Positions 44,701 to 53,401 of a stretch of DNA of 64,000 bases are shown piece after piece. The stretch covers positions 62,001-126,000 of the forward strand of contig CAYQXY010000007.1 in the NCBI GenBank assembly GCA_964421595.1, read 5' to 3'. This DNA is from PXAP01 sp964421595 (lineage in GTDB: Bacteria > Bacteroidota > Bacteroidia > Bacteroidales > PUMT01). Numbering within the stretch: position 1 is the first letter of the stretch; the number at the start of each line of letters is the position of its first letter. The position numbers were made by a program, and so were the translations under genes. The notes beneath the pieces are model-generated. The model was not told the DNA's origin. It ran no database searches and saw only the letters and a list, made by a program, of their open reading frames with translations.

Positions 44701-44882
44701 GGGTGAGCTCACTCAGGGTTCATGCAAGTGTTGAAAATGCCTTTGTTATTCATTCTGATGAATTCCAGGGATTCGATCCGGAGGCAACTTCCTGGGGAGG
44801 AAACCAGTGGGGACAAAATATGTTTTTCTTCCAGTACCCAAGGCCCCGCACATATACAATGGGAGTAAGTGTTAGTTTTTAA
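41775..44882 (+). CDS. susC: SusC/RagA-type TonB-dependent outer-membrane transporter
   Basis: A 1035-residue protein. A signal peptide (about 20-45) is followed by a carboxypeptidase-regulatory-like domain (VQGVVTDAQSGESLPGVNI to about 125), the TonB-box region DEVVVVGYG, the plug with the SusC signature NPNDIESIEVLKDASATAIYGARGAN (first 20 residues of it diagnostic), and a C-terminal beta barrel that ends YTMGVSVSF. It imports oligosaccharides or glycosides across the outer membrane together with the SusD lipoprotein encoded 19 bp downstream. No anti-sigma-interacting N-terminal extension (STN) is present, so regulation is not through a FecR-type partner. Confidence 0.96.
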   Translation: MKKSSRKMDLLFSQRKSSIHFSIKLILCLMLFSIANAGTTAYSQVTVQGVVTDAQSGESLPGVNITIVGTMMGTVTDIDGQYSLSVAPDAELEFSYIGYLTTRVPVEGRQQIDVQMSIDLAELDEVVVVGYGVQRRSDITGSVGMARGEDILEVPAFNAMQGLRGRVSGVNIFTNSGSPTGSTRVMIRGIGTINASANPLYVVDGVVMENFNLVNPNDIESIEVLKDASATAIYGARGANGVLLISTKRGATSPGVEVSYETYASVGELRREMDLLDANEFMEVLQRGYDNAPQYRNYAPGNEPVLSRNDPNLFDSNGNPLYNTNWQREATRTAFSHNHQLNIRQAGENSSVGAFLNFTDREGIMLNSWMKRANARVAYDANPKSWLSMGTNMMVNYTWENSVQEDGGNQMPRRTMIEMPPIFPVKFPDGSWANSFSIEDDYGTEAMANPVHVLTTQERLNNRTQIFGNTFLNFHILPGLDFRTQIGLDMQSNEWRYYSPGDLINISAPNARATIQNQEILYWQQENFLTYNAVREDHRLNAVLGLSWQERSFRSNSMGTSGFADDFYKYNNIGAATTPDPPGSNANLWSMNSYFLRASYTFRERYMATFTGRVDGSSRFGADNKYGYFPSGGIGWLISNEDFMADNNLINVLKLRASYGITGNTEIGQYQSLATVGSGTVLIGGNRVTSSWVNRLANPSLEWEKTSQFNIGLDVALLDRRITFDVDYYHKLTTDLLLARPVPRTTGFASVTDNIGSVSNRGIDFMLTTSNVESQNFRWGSTVNLNYNQNRIEKLGEQDEDIFPGPWWVSGSQIILRVGEPLSAFYGYRRLGVWGTDEAAEAAAVGAVPGVAKRSSEREIIGKGIPDWTGSFINRFQYGNLDLTVDLQFVYGVEIMQQFYHSVEDRTGYSSGLASILHQGWTPENQNTMVQQVRNAPLSGQNSEVDDHWVVDGSYLRGNLISLGYSLTPQTLTRLGVSSLRVHASVENAFVIHSDEFQGFDPEATSWGGNQWGQNMFFFQYPRPRTYTMGVSVSF

Positions 44883-44901
44883 CAATAATAATATAAGAGA
44901 T

Positions 44902-46470
44902 ATGAAAAAATTATTGGTTTTACTTTCAGGAATTCTGATTCTTACTGCATGTGAAGATTTTCTATTGGAAACACCGCAGGATCAATTGGATGTTAATCAG
45001 TTTTTCAGCGACCCCTCACATGCATATAATGCTGTGAGCATACTATACAGAAATGGTGTGCCGGGCTTTTACGGAGCCGGCGGAGCCTATAGCGGCAGCA
45101 CGATGATGATTGGCGGATATATGTCAGGGCTCTTTGACAATGAATACAAGGGGCAGGAGGTTCATGTACAGCATGCTCATAATCTTACATTGACTCCGAT
45201 TAATATGGCCAATTATCTTGACAATATATGGAACAATACCTACCTGGCTGTGTCAAGAGCGAATTCAGCCATTAAGTATATTCCTGATACTCCGGGACTT
45301 TCTGATTCGGAAAAAGTCAATCTTATAGCTCAGGCACGCTTCTTCAGGGCTTTGAATTATTTTCATCTTGTGAAAACGTTCGGCGATGTACCATTAATCA
45401 CTGAGCCATATGAGTCACTCGAAAATCTTTATGTTGAGCGTACTCCTGTACAGTCAGTTTATCAGCAAATAGTAACTGACCTGGAATACATAATCAATGA
45501 AAGCGCCCTGAATTATGTACCAATGCCTGCTAACAATTATCGAGTCAGCAAAGCTGCCGCTGCAACATTGCTTGCAGATGTATATCTCACAATGAGCGGA
45601 TATCCGGTTCAGAATGATAATTATGCGAATGCTGCGACTGCTGCCAGGCGAGTTATCAACAGTGGCAATTTAAATCTGATACCCAATGGCGCAACAGAAG
45701 CAGAAAGTGCATATAATGTGCTCAGGACATCTGATAATGAAAGTGAATATATTTATGTTGTAGAGTACTCAGCAGGCATCGCAGAGAACGGATGGTTGCC
45801 GGCTTATAGCTATCCCAACAGACTTGCAGCTTTTGGCCTTTTTCGGTATGATATTACAGTTAATGTATACAGGCCATTGGATGAGATACTGCAGATCTAT
45901 GATCCCAACGATGATCTTAGGATACAGGAGAAACAGTTTTTTCATTCAAGTGTGACAAGAGCGGGGACCACTTATGAATATGAGGTTTCACCATATCTGT
46001 GGCATGATGATGTAGCTCTTTTTGAAACACGGAGAGGCGATAAGGATCAGTATATATACCGTTACGCCGAAGTTTTACTCATCGCTGCCGAGGCTATTGC
46101 CCGGTCAGAAGGTGTGACAGCCGAAGCTATAGATTACCTGGTACAAGTCAGGAGCAGGGGATACTGGCAAACCGATGAGAATGTATTAAGAGCCCAGCTT
46201 ACCGGCCTTTCAGTTGAAGAATTTGTCAGGGAAGTATGGACTGAAAGGCTAAGGGAGTTCCCGCTTGAATTCAAACTTTGGAACGATGTTCAGAGAACCA
46301 GATTGTTTCCTGTAACATCAGAGGCCAATCCCGGACAGGTTAATTTTGTGAATGTTGTAGGCCATACTAATGCATGGGGTCATGCATTACAGGAAAGGCA
46401 TCTGTTACTGCCTATTTCAGAGAATGAGATACAGCGTAACCCAAATCTGGTGCAGAATCCGGGTTATTAG
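44902..46470 (+). CDS. susD: SusD/RagB-type surface glycan-binding lipoprotein
   Basis: The start at 44902 (MKKLLVLLSGILILTAC) gives a clean lipoprotein signal; an upstream in-frame start at 44869 would overlap susC. The 522-residue body has the SusD TPR helices: FSDPSHAYNAVSILYRNG, ANSAIKYIPDTP, QARFFRALNYFHLVKTFGDVPL (signature of the family), and a C-terminal region ending ENEIQRNPNLVQNPGY. It caps the SusC barrel and binds the imported ligand at the cell surface. A strong terminator follows at 46492. Confidence 0.96.
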   Translation: MKKLLVLLSGILILTACEDFLLETPQDQLDVNQFFSDPSHAYNAVSILYRNGVPGFYGAGGAYSGSTMMIGGYMSGLFDNEYKGQEVHVQHAHNLTLTPINMANYLDNIWNNTYLAVSRANSAIKYIPDTPGLSDSEKVNLIAQARFFRALNYFHLVKTFGDVPLITEPYESLENLYVERTPVQSVYQQIVTDLEYIINESALNYVPMPANNYRVSKAAAATLLADVYLTMSGYPVQNDNYANAATAARRVINSGNLNLIPNGATEAESAYNVLRTSDNESEYIYVVEYSAGIAENGWLPAYSYPNRLAAFGLFRYDITVNVYRPLDEILQIYDPNDDLRIQEKQFFHSSVTRAGTTYEYEVSPYLWHDDVALFETRRGDKDQYIYRYAEVLLIAAEAIARSEGVTAEAIDYLVQVRSRGYWQTDENVLRAQLTGLSVEEFVREVWTERLREFPLEFKLWNDVQRTRLFPVTSEANPGQVNFVNVVGHTNAWGHALQERHLLLPISENEIQRNPNLVQNPGY

Positions 46471-46491
46471 TGTTGATAATAAATTTTTCAG

Positions 46492-46532
46492 AATACCAGG
46501 TACCGGGGGAATATCCCGGCCTGGTATTTTTT
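46492..46532 (+). terminator. Rho-independent terminator after susD
   Basis: AATACCAGG (46492-46500) pairs with CCTGGTATT (46520-46528), an inner CCGGG/CCCGG stem extends the hairpin, and TTTT follows. It separates susCD from the downstream glycosidase. Confidence 0.88.
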
Positions 46533-46720
46533 CAGATAGCCATAATGTTTCTGATATTCCTTGGATCACCTGGCAGAATAGCTCTATATTTAGGCTGAAT
46601 TATTTCTAATCTCACCTTTTTCGCTCTTTGCCAATGATGTGAATGCCTTGTGATCTGGTTTCTAATTACGGGGAACGAAATTTTCACATTCAGCTAATGA
46701 CTTTTAATAAGCGACTTATC

Positions 46721-47998
46721 ATGAATATCCTTTTTTTATTTGTATTAGTCTTTTTGCAGGCATGTTCCGGCATATCGGCCGATCAAGAACTGGCAAAAAG
46801 GATAAGATCGGACACTGATTTTGAGTTCGTGAGAAATAAGGCATTCGAGGTTGTGCAAACCGGGTTTACTGCTGGTGATGGCTATGGAGAGGTCTGGATA
46901 AGGGACTTCAATACTTTCATTGAGCTGGCATGTGAAGTTCATGGAAATGATGAAATAAGAGACAATCTGCTTGTATTCTTCCGTATGCAGGGAGAGGATG
47001 GAAATATTATGGATGGTTTTATTCCCATTGATAATCAGACTGGTGGATATGATTATATTTTATCTGAAAATGAACCACGTTATGCCGGACATAAGAATGA
47101 TGTAGAGACAGATCATGAATCATCGCTGATCCAGGCTGTATATAAATATATTCAAACTACCGGTGACAAGGATTTTCTCCAGGAAACAGTCAACGGCATA
47201 TCTGTTGCAGAAAGATTAATGATGGCTGTAGATTTTCTTTTAAAGGAAAGGTTTTCAGAGGAGTATGGTCTTATCTGGGGCGCTACAACAGCCGATTGGG
47301 GAGATGTTCAGCCAGAACATGAATGGGGAGTGTTTATAACTGATGACACACATTTTGCGATAGACATTTATGATAATGCCATGTTTCTTATTGCCCTTGA
47401 AAACCTGTCTGAACTTTTGCCTGATGAATCAGACTTTCTAATGGACTTGCATGATAAGCTTTCCAGAAATACAATGGTACATCTATGGGATGAATCCGGT
47501 CAGAAGTTTGTTCCTCACCTATATCTCGAAGGTTCTCCTTTCCCTGCTGATTTTGATGAAAATGCCATTTATCAGCATGGTGGTACCGCCGTTGCTATTG
47601 AAGCCGGACTTCTTACAAAGGATCAGATTCAAGAGGCACTAAACAGGATGATTGATAATATGGAAGCAGCAGGTGCGGCTACTATAGGCCTGACATTATA
47701 TCCTCCATACCCGGAAGGTTTTTTTCTCAATCCATCAATGACACCATATGGATATCAGAATGGAGGCGACTGGACCTGGTTTGGCGGGCGGATGATCCAG
47801 CAATTAATAAAATACGGATTTATTGAAGAAGCTTACGAACAGGTTCAACCTATGATGGAAAGGGTAAGGACCAACAATGGTTTCTATGAATGGTATACAA
47901 TTGCCAATGAGCCCAGAGGTTCGGGTACTTTCAGGGGTTCGGCAGGGGTACTTTACAAATCCATCCTGTTGTTTGAAGAGTGGACTGAAAGTTTATAA
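46721..47998 (+). CDS. (alpha/alpha)6 glycosidase lipoprotein, GH63/mannosylglycerate-hydrolase-like
   Basis: The start at 46721 yields the lipoprotein signal MNILFLFVLVFLQAC; an in-frame codon at 46643 is farther from it. The 425-residue protein has the helical-barrel motifs YGEVWIRDFNTFIELA, DGFIPID, VETDHESSLIQAVYKYI, GATTADWGDV (D192) and YEWY...GSGTFRGSAG (E390/E397 candidates). This set recalls GH63-type glucosylglycerate/mannosylglycerate hydrolases and glycogen-debranching relatives. A GntP permease and glycerate kinase directly downstream support a glyceryl glycoside as substrate. The family is fairly clear, the substrate is inference. Confidence 0.65.
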   Translation: MNILFLFVLVFLQACSGISADQELAKRIRSDTDFEFVRNKAFEVVQTGFTAGDGYGEVWIRDFNTFIELACEVHGNDEIRDNLLVFFRMQGEDGNIMDGFIPIDNQTGGYDYILSENEPRYAGHKNDVETDHESSLIQAVYKYIQTTGDKDFLQETVNGISVAERLMMAVDFLLKERFSEEYGLIWGATTADWGDVQPEHEWGVFITDDTHFAIDIYDNAMFLIALENLSELLPDESDFLMDLHDKLSRNTMVHLWDESGQKFVPHLYLEGSPFPADFDENAIYQHGGTAVAIEAGLLTKDQIQEALNRMIDNMEAAGAATIGLTLYPPYPEGFFLNPSMTPYGYQNGGDWTWFGGRMIQQLIKYGFIEEAYEQVQPMMERVRTNNGFYEWYTIANEPRGSGTFRGSAGVLYKSILLFEEWTESL

Positions 47999-48011
47999 CC
48001 GGCTATAAATA

Positions 48012-48064
48012 AAGCACCCTGTCTGGCGAAGGTTAGGTAGTTCCTCCGGGCAGACAGGGGCTTG
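48012..48064 (+). terminator. Probable terminator after the glycosidase gene
   Basis: CCCTGTCTG (48017-48025) and CAGACAGGG (48051-48059) form a 9-bp stem around a 25-base loop, followed by GCTTGTTT. The weak T-tract makes it less certain than the other terminators here. Confidence 0.6.
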
Positions 48065-48237
48065 TTTATCTGCGATAAATATACTAATCTTTTTTTAAAA
48101 AATATATTTCCTGGAAAATCTTTCCTTTTTAATGGAATTTATCCTGAAAGCAACTCCTTAGCCTTCACCAGTCGGTCATCCGGGAATGGTATTCTCCTTA
48201 AACTTTCTTAATTTAACCCGGTATTAAAATTCAAAAT

Positions 48238-49584
48238 ATGGCTGAAGGTCCTGTTTTACTGGTGATACTGATTTTAAGTGTACTGTTCATTGTAATCATG
48301 ACGTCACAGTTCCGGGTGCATCCGTTTCTGGTATTGCTGCTTGCCGCTATCGGGGTGGGAATTTCCACCAGATTGCCTTTACAGGATATTGTTACTGCAA
48401 TGAAGGACGGGTTTGGCAATACTCTTGGCGGGATAGGGATTGTCATCATAGCAGGAACAATTATAGGAGTAATTCTTGAAAGGACAGGGGCATCACTCAG
48501 TATGGCAAACCTTATTCTCCGGCTTGTCGGTAAGGAAAGGTCACCACTTGCAATTTCCATTGCCGGCTATATAGTGGGAATACCCATATTTTGTGATTCC
48601 GGATTTGTAGTACTCAGTCCCCTCAATAATTCCCTGGCCCGGCTTTCAAAAGTCTCGATGACAGTCATGGCTTTTGCCCTTGCCGGCCCTTTATATGTAA
48701 TACACTGCCTGATTCCACCTCATCCGGGTCCCACGGCAGCAGCCGGGGTTTTGGGAGGCGATCTCGGACTCATCATATTCTGGGGAATTATTGCCGGGAT
48801 TCCTGCTGTTTTGGCAGGGCTTTACTGGGCATTGAAGTTTGCTTCCAGGTATTATATCGAACCGCCTGAAGGGGCCAGCTTTGAGGAAATAGCTTCAGAA
48901 TTCAAAACCCTGCCCTCTGCATTTTTGTCATTTGCACCCATCGTTATACCAATAGTTCTGATTGGCCTTGGGTCATTTGCGGGTCTTGATACCAGTCCGT
49001 TTGGATCGGGTGGTATAGTTGATATCCTTAGATTTCTGGGTGACCCCGGCATTGCTCTTATCACTGGAGTTTTAGTATCACTTACCCTTGTTGAAAAGTG
49101 GAATTCAACAGTGCTGAGCGACTGGATGGGTGATGCTATTAAATCAGCCGGACCGATAATTGCTATAACCGGGGCCGGCGGGGCTTTTGGATATATGTTA
49201 AGGGTAACACCAATCGGCGATTATCTTGGCGGCATGCTGCTTGGATGGGAAGCCGGTTTATTGCTGCCTTTTATTCTTGCGGCAGCATTGAAGACTGCCC
49301 AGGGATCATCAACTGTTTCAGTCATCACAACATCATCGCTTATGGTGCCGATTCTGCCCCAACTCGGACTGGACTCTACCATGGGTGTCGTTTTTGTTAT
49401 ACTCGCCATGGGAGCCGGCTCGATGGTAATTTCACATGCAAATGACAGCTATTTCTGGGTTGTATCGAAATTTTCAAACCTTGATGTTGAAACTGCCTAT
49501 AAAACCTATTCGGCCGGAACCGTCATCCTGGGTGCAGTAACCATGGTTGTGATATACATACTGTCAATTATTATTGGTTATTAG
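48238..49584 (+). CDS. GntP-family gluconate/glycerate permease
   Basis: A 448-residue protein with about 12-13 membrane helices. GntP signatures include MKDGFGNTLGGIGIVIIAGTIIG, GIPIFCDSGFVVLSPL, LYVIHCLIPPHPGPTAAAG and TGAGGAFGYML. The family imports gluconate, idonate or glycerate with protons. Only 12 bp separate it from a glycerate kinase gene, so glycerate is the most likely cargo. It lies just behind the lipoprotein glycosidase and could take up the acid that enzyme releases. Confidence 0.92.
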   Translation: MAEGPVLLVILILSVLFIVIMTSQFRVHPFLVLLLAAIGVGISTRLPLQDIVTAMKDGFGNTLGGIGIVIIAGTIIGVILERTGASLSMANLILRLVGKERSPLAISIAGYIVGIPIFCDSGFVVLSPLNNSLARLSKVSMTVMAFALAGPLYVIHCLIPPHPGPTAAAGVLGGDLGLIIFWGIIAGIPAVLAGLYWALKFASRYYIEPPEGASFEEIASEFKTLPSAFLSFAPIVIPIVLIGLGSFAGLDTSPFGSGGIVDILRFLGDPGIALITGVLVSLTLVEKWNSTVLSDWMGDAIKSAGPIIAITGAGGAFGYMLRVTPIGDYLGGMLLGWEAGLLLPFILAAALKTAQGSSTVSVITTSSLMVPILPQLGLDSTMGVVFVILAMGAGSMVISHANDSYFWVVSKFSNLDVETAYKTYSAGTVILGAVTMVVIYILSIIIGY

Positions 49585-49596
49585 ATAATTTTATCT

Positions 49597-50760
49597 ATGG
49601 TACATAATCAAAACAAGATCAGGAAAATTCTGATTGCTCCTGATTCATTTAAAGACTGTCTGACATCAATTGAAGTAGCAGGATTTCTCTCCGATGGCAT
49701 AAAGGAGAATTCCCGGAATGCCGAAATAGCATTATTTCCGGTTGCTGATGGGGGTGAGGGAACCTCTTCCTGCATAGCATGGCACCGAGGCGGTACATGG
49801 GTCGAAACCAGGGTAACGGATCCTCTGTTCCGTAAAATATCTGCCAGATACCTTGTACTGGACGATGGTATGACAGCTTTAATTGAGCTTGCAGGTGCAT
49901 CAGGTCTTGAACTTCTTTCAACAGTAGAGCGCAACCCGCTAAATACGTCGACATTCGGAACAGGACAGCTGATAAAGGATGCAATGGAAAGGGGGTTAAG
50001 AAAAATAATATTATCTATAGGAGGGAGCGCCACTGTTGATGGCGGAACAGGAATTGCATCTGCCCTGGGATTCAGGTTTTCAGATCAGGACATGAAAATT
50101 ATTGATCCTGTCAGGGGGGGGAATCTGAAAGAGATATGTTATATTAATAGTGAAAATGTTCATCCGGCTTTTAGCGAAACAGAAATTATTATTGCCTGTG
50201 ATGTACAGAATATCCTGAATGGCAGTGAAGGGGCAGCCAGGGTTTACGGTCCTCAGAAAGGAGCAGAGGAAGCAGAGGTGGCAATACTTGAAGATGGGTT
50301 GAAGCATTTGTCCGCGCTGGTTTTCAATGAAACGGGTTTTGATGCCGATAAGCATCCGGGAACCGGGGCTGCAGGCGGAGCATCTCTATTTCTGCTTTCA
50401 TATGGGAAAGGCGAACTGAAAAAAGGATTTGAAATTGTTGCCGGGTTAACGGGATTTACCGATGCCATTAAGCAGGCTGATCTGGTAGTAACAGGAGAGG
50501 GGAAGATTGATAGCCAGACAGCCTATGGCAAAGTTGTAGCTTCTATTGCTCTTATTGCAAAAAAAATGCAAATTCCGCTTATCGGTGTAGCTGGCTTACT
50601 TACAGAGGATAAAGAGAGTGTCAAATACAGTTTAAGTGCGCAGGAAGTCTACTCAGTCAGAAATCTTGCTGATAATGACACAGATTCTTTTAAAAACGCC
50701 CCGGTTTACCTGAAAGAAATTGGCCGATTGATCGCCGATAGTTTTATAAACAGGGCATAA
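49597..50760 (+). CDS. Glycerate kinase (GlxK/GarK family)
   Basis: A 387-residue protein of the type-1 glycerate kinase family: ILIAPDSFKDCLTS at the N-terminus, FPVADGGEGTSS (substrate loop), ILSIGGSATVDGGTGIASALG (glycine-rich region), KHPGTGAAGGAS and VTGEGKIDSQTAYGK near the C-terminus. It phosphorylates D-glycerate, usually at C2, to feed lower glycolysis. It lies 12 bp after the GntP permease gene and should be cotranscribed with it. The pair is a complete route from external glycerate to phosphoglycerate. Confidence 0.93.
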   Translation: MVHNQNKIRKILIAPDSFKDCLTSIEVAGFLSDGIKENSRNAEIALFPVADGGEGTSSCIAWHRGGTWVETRVTDPLFRKISARYLVLDDGMTALIELAGASGLELLSTVERNPLNTSTFGTGQLIKDAMERGLRKIILSIGGSATVDGGTGIASALGFRFSDQDMKIIDPVRGGNLKEICYINSENVHPAFSETEIIIACDVQNILNGSEGAARVYGPQKGAEEAEVAILEDGLKHLSALVFNETGFDADKHPGTGAAGGASLFLLSYGKGELKKGFEIVAGLTGFTDAIKQADLVVTGEGKIDSQTAYGKVVASIALIAKKMQIPLIGVAGLLTEDKESVKYSLSAQEVYSVRNLADNDTDSFKNAPVYLKEIGRLIADSFINRA

Positions 50761-50901
50761 TAGATTAAATTTGCAGAACATCAACAGGGAAAAAAAGACT
50801 CCTGAAAACAGACTTTAACTAACCAGCCGGCTAACCACTGGAGTTAATCAAGGAGGAATGTGCAAAATACCTGAAATCAATAATAAAAATAAAACATACC
50901 A

Positions 50902-53235
50902 ATGGACTACAAAAAAATATTTCTGATTATAGCAGTTGTGGTTTTTACAACTGATCTTCGCGGGCAGTTTGTAAATGAAATTGATTCTCCTTTAGATTAT
51001 GTTAACCCGCTAATGGGGACACTTTCCAAACACCTACTTTCCCACGGCAACGTTTACCCTGCAATTGCACTGCCATGGGGAATGAACTTCTGGACACCCC
51101 AGACAGGAGAGATGGGTAGTGGCTGGCAATACAGTTATACTGACGATAAGATTCGGGGCTTTAAGCAAACTCATATGCCCAGTCCATGGATGAACGATTA
51201 CGGCCAGTTTTCCATAATGCCCGTTACCGGGGAACCTAAAGTAACCGAGAATGACAGGGCTAGCTGGATATCCCATCGGTTGCAGATTGTCAAGCCAAAT
51301 TATTACAGGGTTTACCTGGGCGATCATGATATTGTTACGGAAATTACACCAACTGAAAGGGCTGCCAGGTTCAGGTTTACATTCCCTGACAGTGACAGTT
51401 CTCATATTGTGGTTGATGCGTTTGACAAAGGCTCATATATAAAGATCATTCCATCGGAGAACAAGATCATAGGTTACACAACAAAAAACAGCGGAGGGGT
51501 ACCCGAAAATTTCAAAAATTATTTCGTGCTTGTTTTTGATAAGCCCTTTGAAGCATCCTCAGCCTGGAGCAAGGACGAGATCAGGGAAGGGATACTTGAA
51601 TTAACCGATGATCATGTCGGTGCAATAGTCAGTTTCAGCACTCAAAGAGGGGAGCAGATAAATGTAAAGGTTGCCTCCTCTTTTATAAGCCATCAGCAGG
51701 CTGACCTTAATCTGAACGAGATTGGCAACGATGATTTTGATGCTGTCCGGGCAAAGGGCAAGGATATATGGAACAAAGAGCTAGGCCGGGTTAAAGTTGA
51801 AGGCGGCACGATAGATCAGACCCGCATATTTTACACAACACTCTGGCGGACCCTTCTATTTCCACGAAAGTTTTATGAATATGATATTGATGGCAATATG
51901 ATGCATTACAGTCCCTACAACGGGGAGGTGCTTCCGGGGTATATGTTTACAGATAACGGGTTCTGGGATACTTTCAGGGCCGTGTTTCCTTTCTTTAACC
52001 TTATGTATCCTTCGATGAATGAGAAAATGCAGGCCGGACTGGTAAATACGTACCTGGAGAGCAATTTTCTTCCCGAATGGGCAAGTCCGGGTCACCGGTC
52101 AGTTATGATTGGCAACAATTCTTCAACCTTGATTGCCGATGCTTACCTGAAGGGCAGACGAGGTTATGATATTGAAACACTCTTTGAGGGTATTCTGCAT
52201 GGTTCTGAAAATGTCCATCCTACGGTCAGGGCAACAGGGCGGTATGGTCATCAGTATTATAATGAGCTTGGTTATGTTCCCTACGATGTAGGAATCAATG
52301 AAAATGCAGCGCGTACCCTTGAGTATGCTTTTGCCGACTGGACCATCTGGAAGCTTGCAAAAGAACTTGGCCGTCCGCAGGAGGAAATAGAGAGATTCAG
52401 GCAGCGTAGCCAGAATTTCAGAAATCTCTTCGACAAGGAGACAAACCTGATGAGGGGCAAAAATCAGGACGGCACGTTCCAGTCGCCGTTCAACCCCTTT
52501 AAATGGGGAGATGCATTTACAGAAGGAAACTCATGGCATTACACCTGGTCGGTTTTTCATGATGTTCAGGGACTGATGGATCTGATGGGCGGGAGAGAAA
52601 CATTTATCTCCATGCTGGATTCAGTGTTTATAACTCCTCCTGTTTTTGATCACAGTTATTATGGTTTTACTATACATGAGATCAGGGAGATGCAGATTGC
52701 AGAGATGGGACAGTATGCACATGGTAATCAACCCGTTCAGCATATGATCTATCTTTATAACCATGGAGGAGAGCCATGGAAGGCTCAGTACCGGGCAAGG
52801 GAAGTCATGGAAAAAATGTATTTCCCTACACCCGACGGATATTGCGGCGATGAAGACAACGGACAGACTTCAGCCTGGTATGTATTCAGTGCTATGGGAT
52901 TTTATCCTGTAACTCCCGGGGCAGACCAGTATGTTCTTGGTGCTCCTCTTTTCCCTAAAATGACTATAGAACTGGAGGACGGGAATGTAATTGAAATAAA
53001 TGCACCGGAAAACAGCAAAGAGAATATTTACATTGACAAAATGTATCTGAATGGCGAAGTGTGGGATAGGAACTATGTGCGATATAGCGATCTGATGAAA
53101 GGGGCTGTCCTTGATTTTGAAATGACTGATAAGCCAAACCTGGAAAGGGGAACCGATCCTTCTGCATGGCCTTACTCATATTCAAAAGATGAGCAGGAAA
53201 TGACCGGAAGGCAAAGAAGGAATGCCAGGCGGTAA
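50902..53235 (+). CDS. GH92 exo-alpha-mannosidase
   Basis: A 777-residue exported protein (signal about 1-21, ending DLRGQ; no lipobox). GH92 features are DYVNPLMGTLSK at the N-terminus, the beta-sandwich, then an (alpha/alpha)6 domain with NGFWDTFRAVFPFF, GNNSSTLIADAYLKG, EGNSWHYTWSVFHDV, HGNQPVQHMIYLYNHGG and GDEDNGQTSAWYVFSAMGFYP (calcium-binding Asp-Glu region). GH92 enzymes are calcium-dependent inverting alpha-mannosidases. It follows the glycerate kinase after 141 bp. Alpha-linked mannose is also present in mannosylglycerate, which links it to the permease and kinase by context. Confidence 0.93.
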   Translation: MDYKKIFLIIAVVVFTTDLRGQFVNEIDSPLDYVNPLMGTLSKHLLSHGNVYPAIALPWGMNFWTPQTGEMGSGWQYSYTDDKIRGFKQTHMPSPWMNDYGQFSIMPVTGEPKVTENDRASWISHRLQIVKPNYYRVYLGDHDIVTEITPTERAARFRFTFPDSDSSHIVVDAFDKGSYIKIIPSENKIIGYTTKNSGGVPENFKNYFVLVFDKPFEASSAWSKDEIREGILELTDDHVGAIVSFSTQRGEQINVKVASSFISHQQADLNLNEIGNDDFDAVRAKGKDIWNKELGRVKVEGGTIDQTRIFYTTLWRTLLFPRKFYEYDIDGNMMHYSPYNGEVLPGYMFTDNGFWDTFRAVFPFFNLMYPSMNEKMQAGLVNTYLESNFLPEWASPGHRSVMIGNNSSTLIADAYLKGRRGYDIETLFEGILHGSENVHPTVRATGRYGHQYYNELGYVPYDVGINENAARTLEYAFADWTIWKLAKELGRPQEEIERFRQRSQNFRNLFDKETNLMRGKNQDGTFQSPFNPFKWGDAFTEGNSWHYTWSVFHDVQGLMDLMGGRETFISMLDSVFITPPVFDHSYYGFTIHEIREMQIAEMGQYAHGNQPVQHMIYLYNHGGEPWKAQYRAREVMEKMYFPTPDGYCGDEDNGQTSAWYVFSAMGFYPVTPGADQYVLGAPLFPKMTIELEDGNVIEINAPENSKENIYIDKMYLNGEVWDRNYVRYSDLMKGAVLDFEMTDKPNLERGTDPSAWPYSYSKDEQEMTGRQRRNARR

Positions 53236-53259
53236 ATAAGCTGTTAAGAGCTTATTTTT

Positions 53260-53397
53260 ATGAGAAAAAAATATGAACTTAGGGTAATTAATCGTCAGAC
53301 AGAACTGTATGCCAGATTGCTTGAGATTGGATATTCAAAGCGCAAATTATTAAAGCGCAAAACTATCAAATCGCGAATTGTCAAAACTAAAATTTAA
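53260..53397 (+). CDS. Possible 45-residue basic peptide
   Basis: Between GH92 and the DUF1080 gene an ATG at 53260 opens 45 codons (MRKKYELRVINRQTELYARL, then ...SKRKLLKRK...), of which about a third are Lys or Arg. It starts 24 bp after the GH92 stop and ends 4 bp before the DUF1080 start, fitting the operon exactly. The DNA also has short direct repeats (AAAGCGCAAA). No family is recognised. It could be a small nucleic-acid-binding protein or chance. Confidence 0.3.
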   Translation: MRKKYELRVINRQTELYARLLEIGYSKRKLLKRKTIKSRIVKTKI

Positions 53398-53401
53398 AGC
53401 T

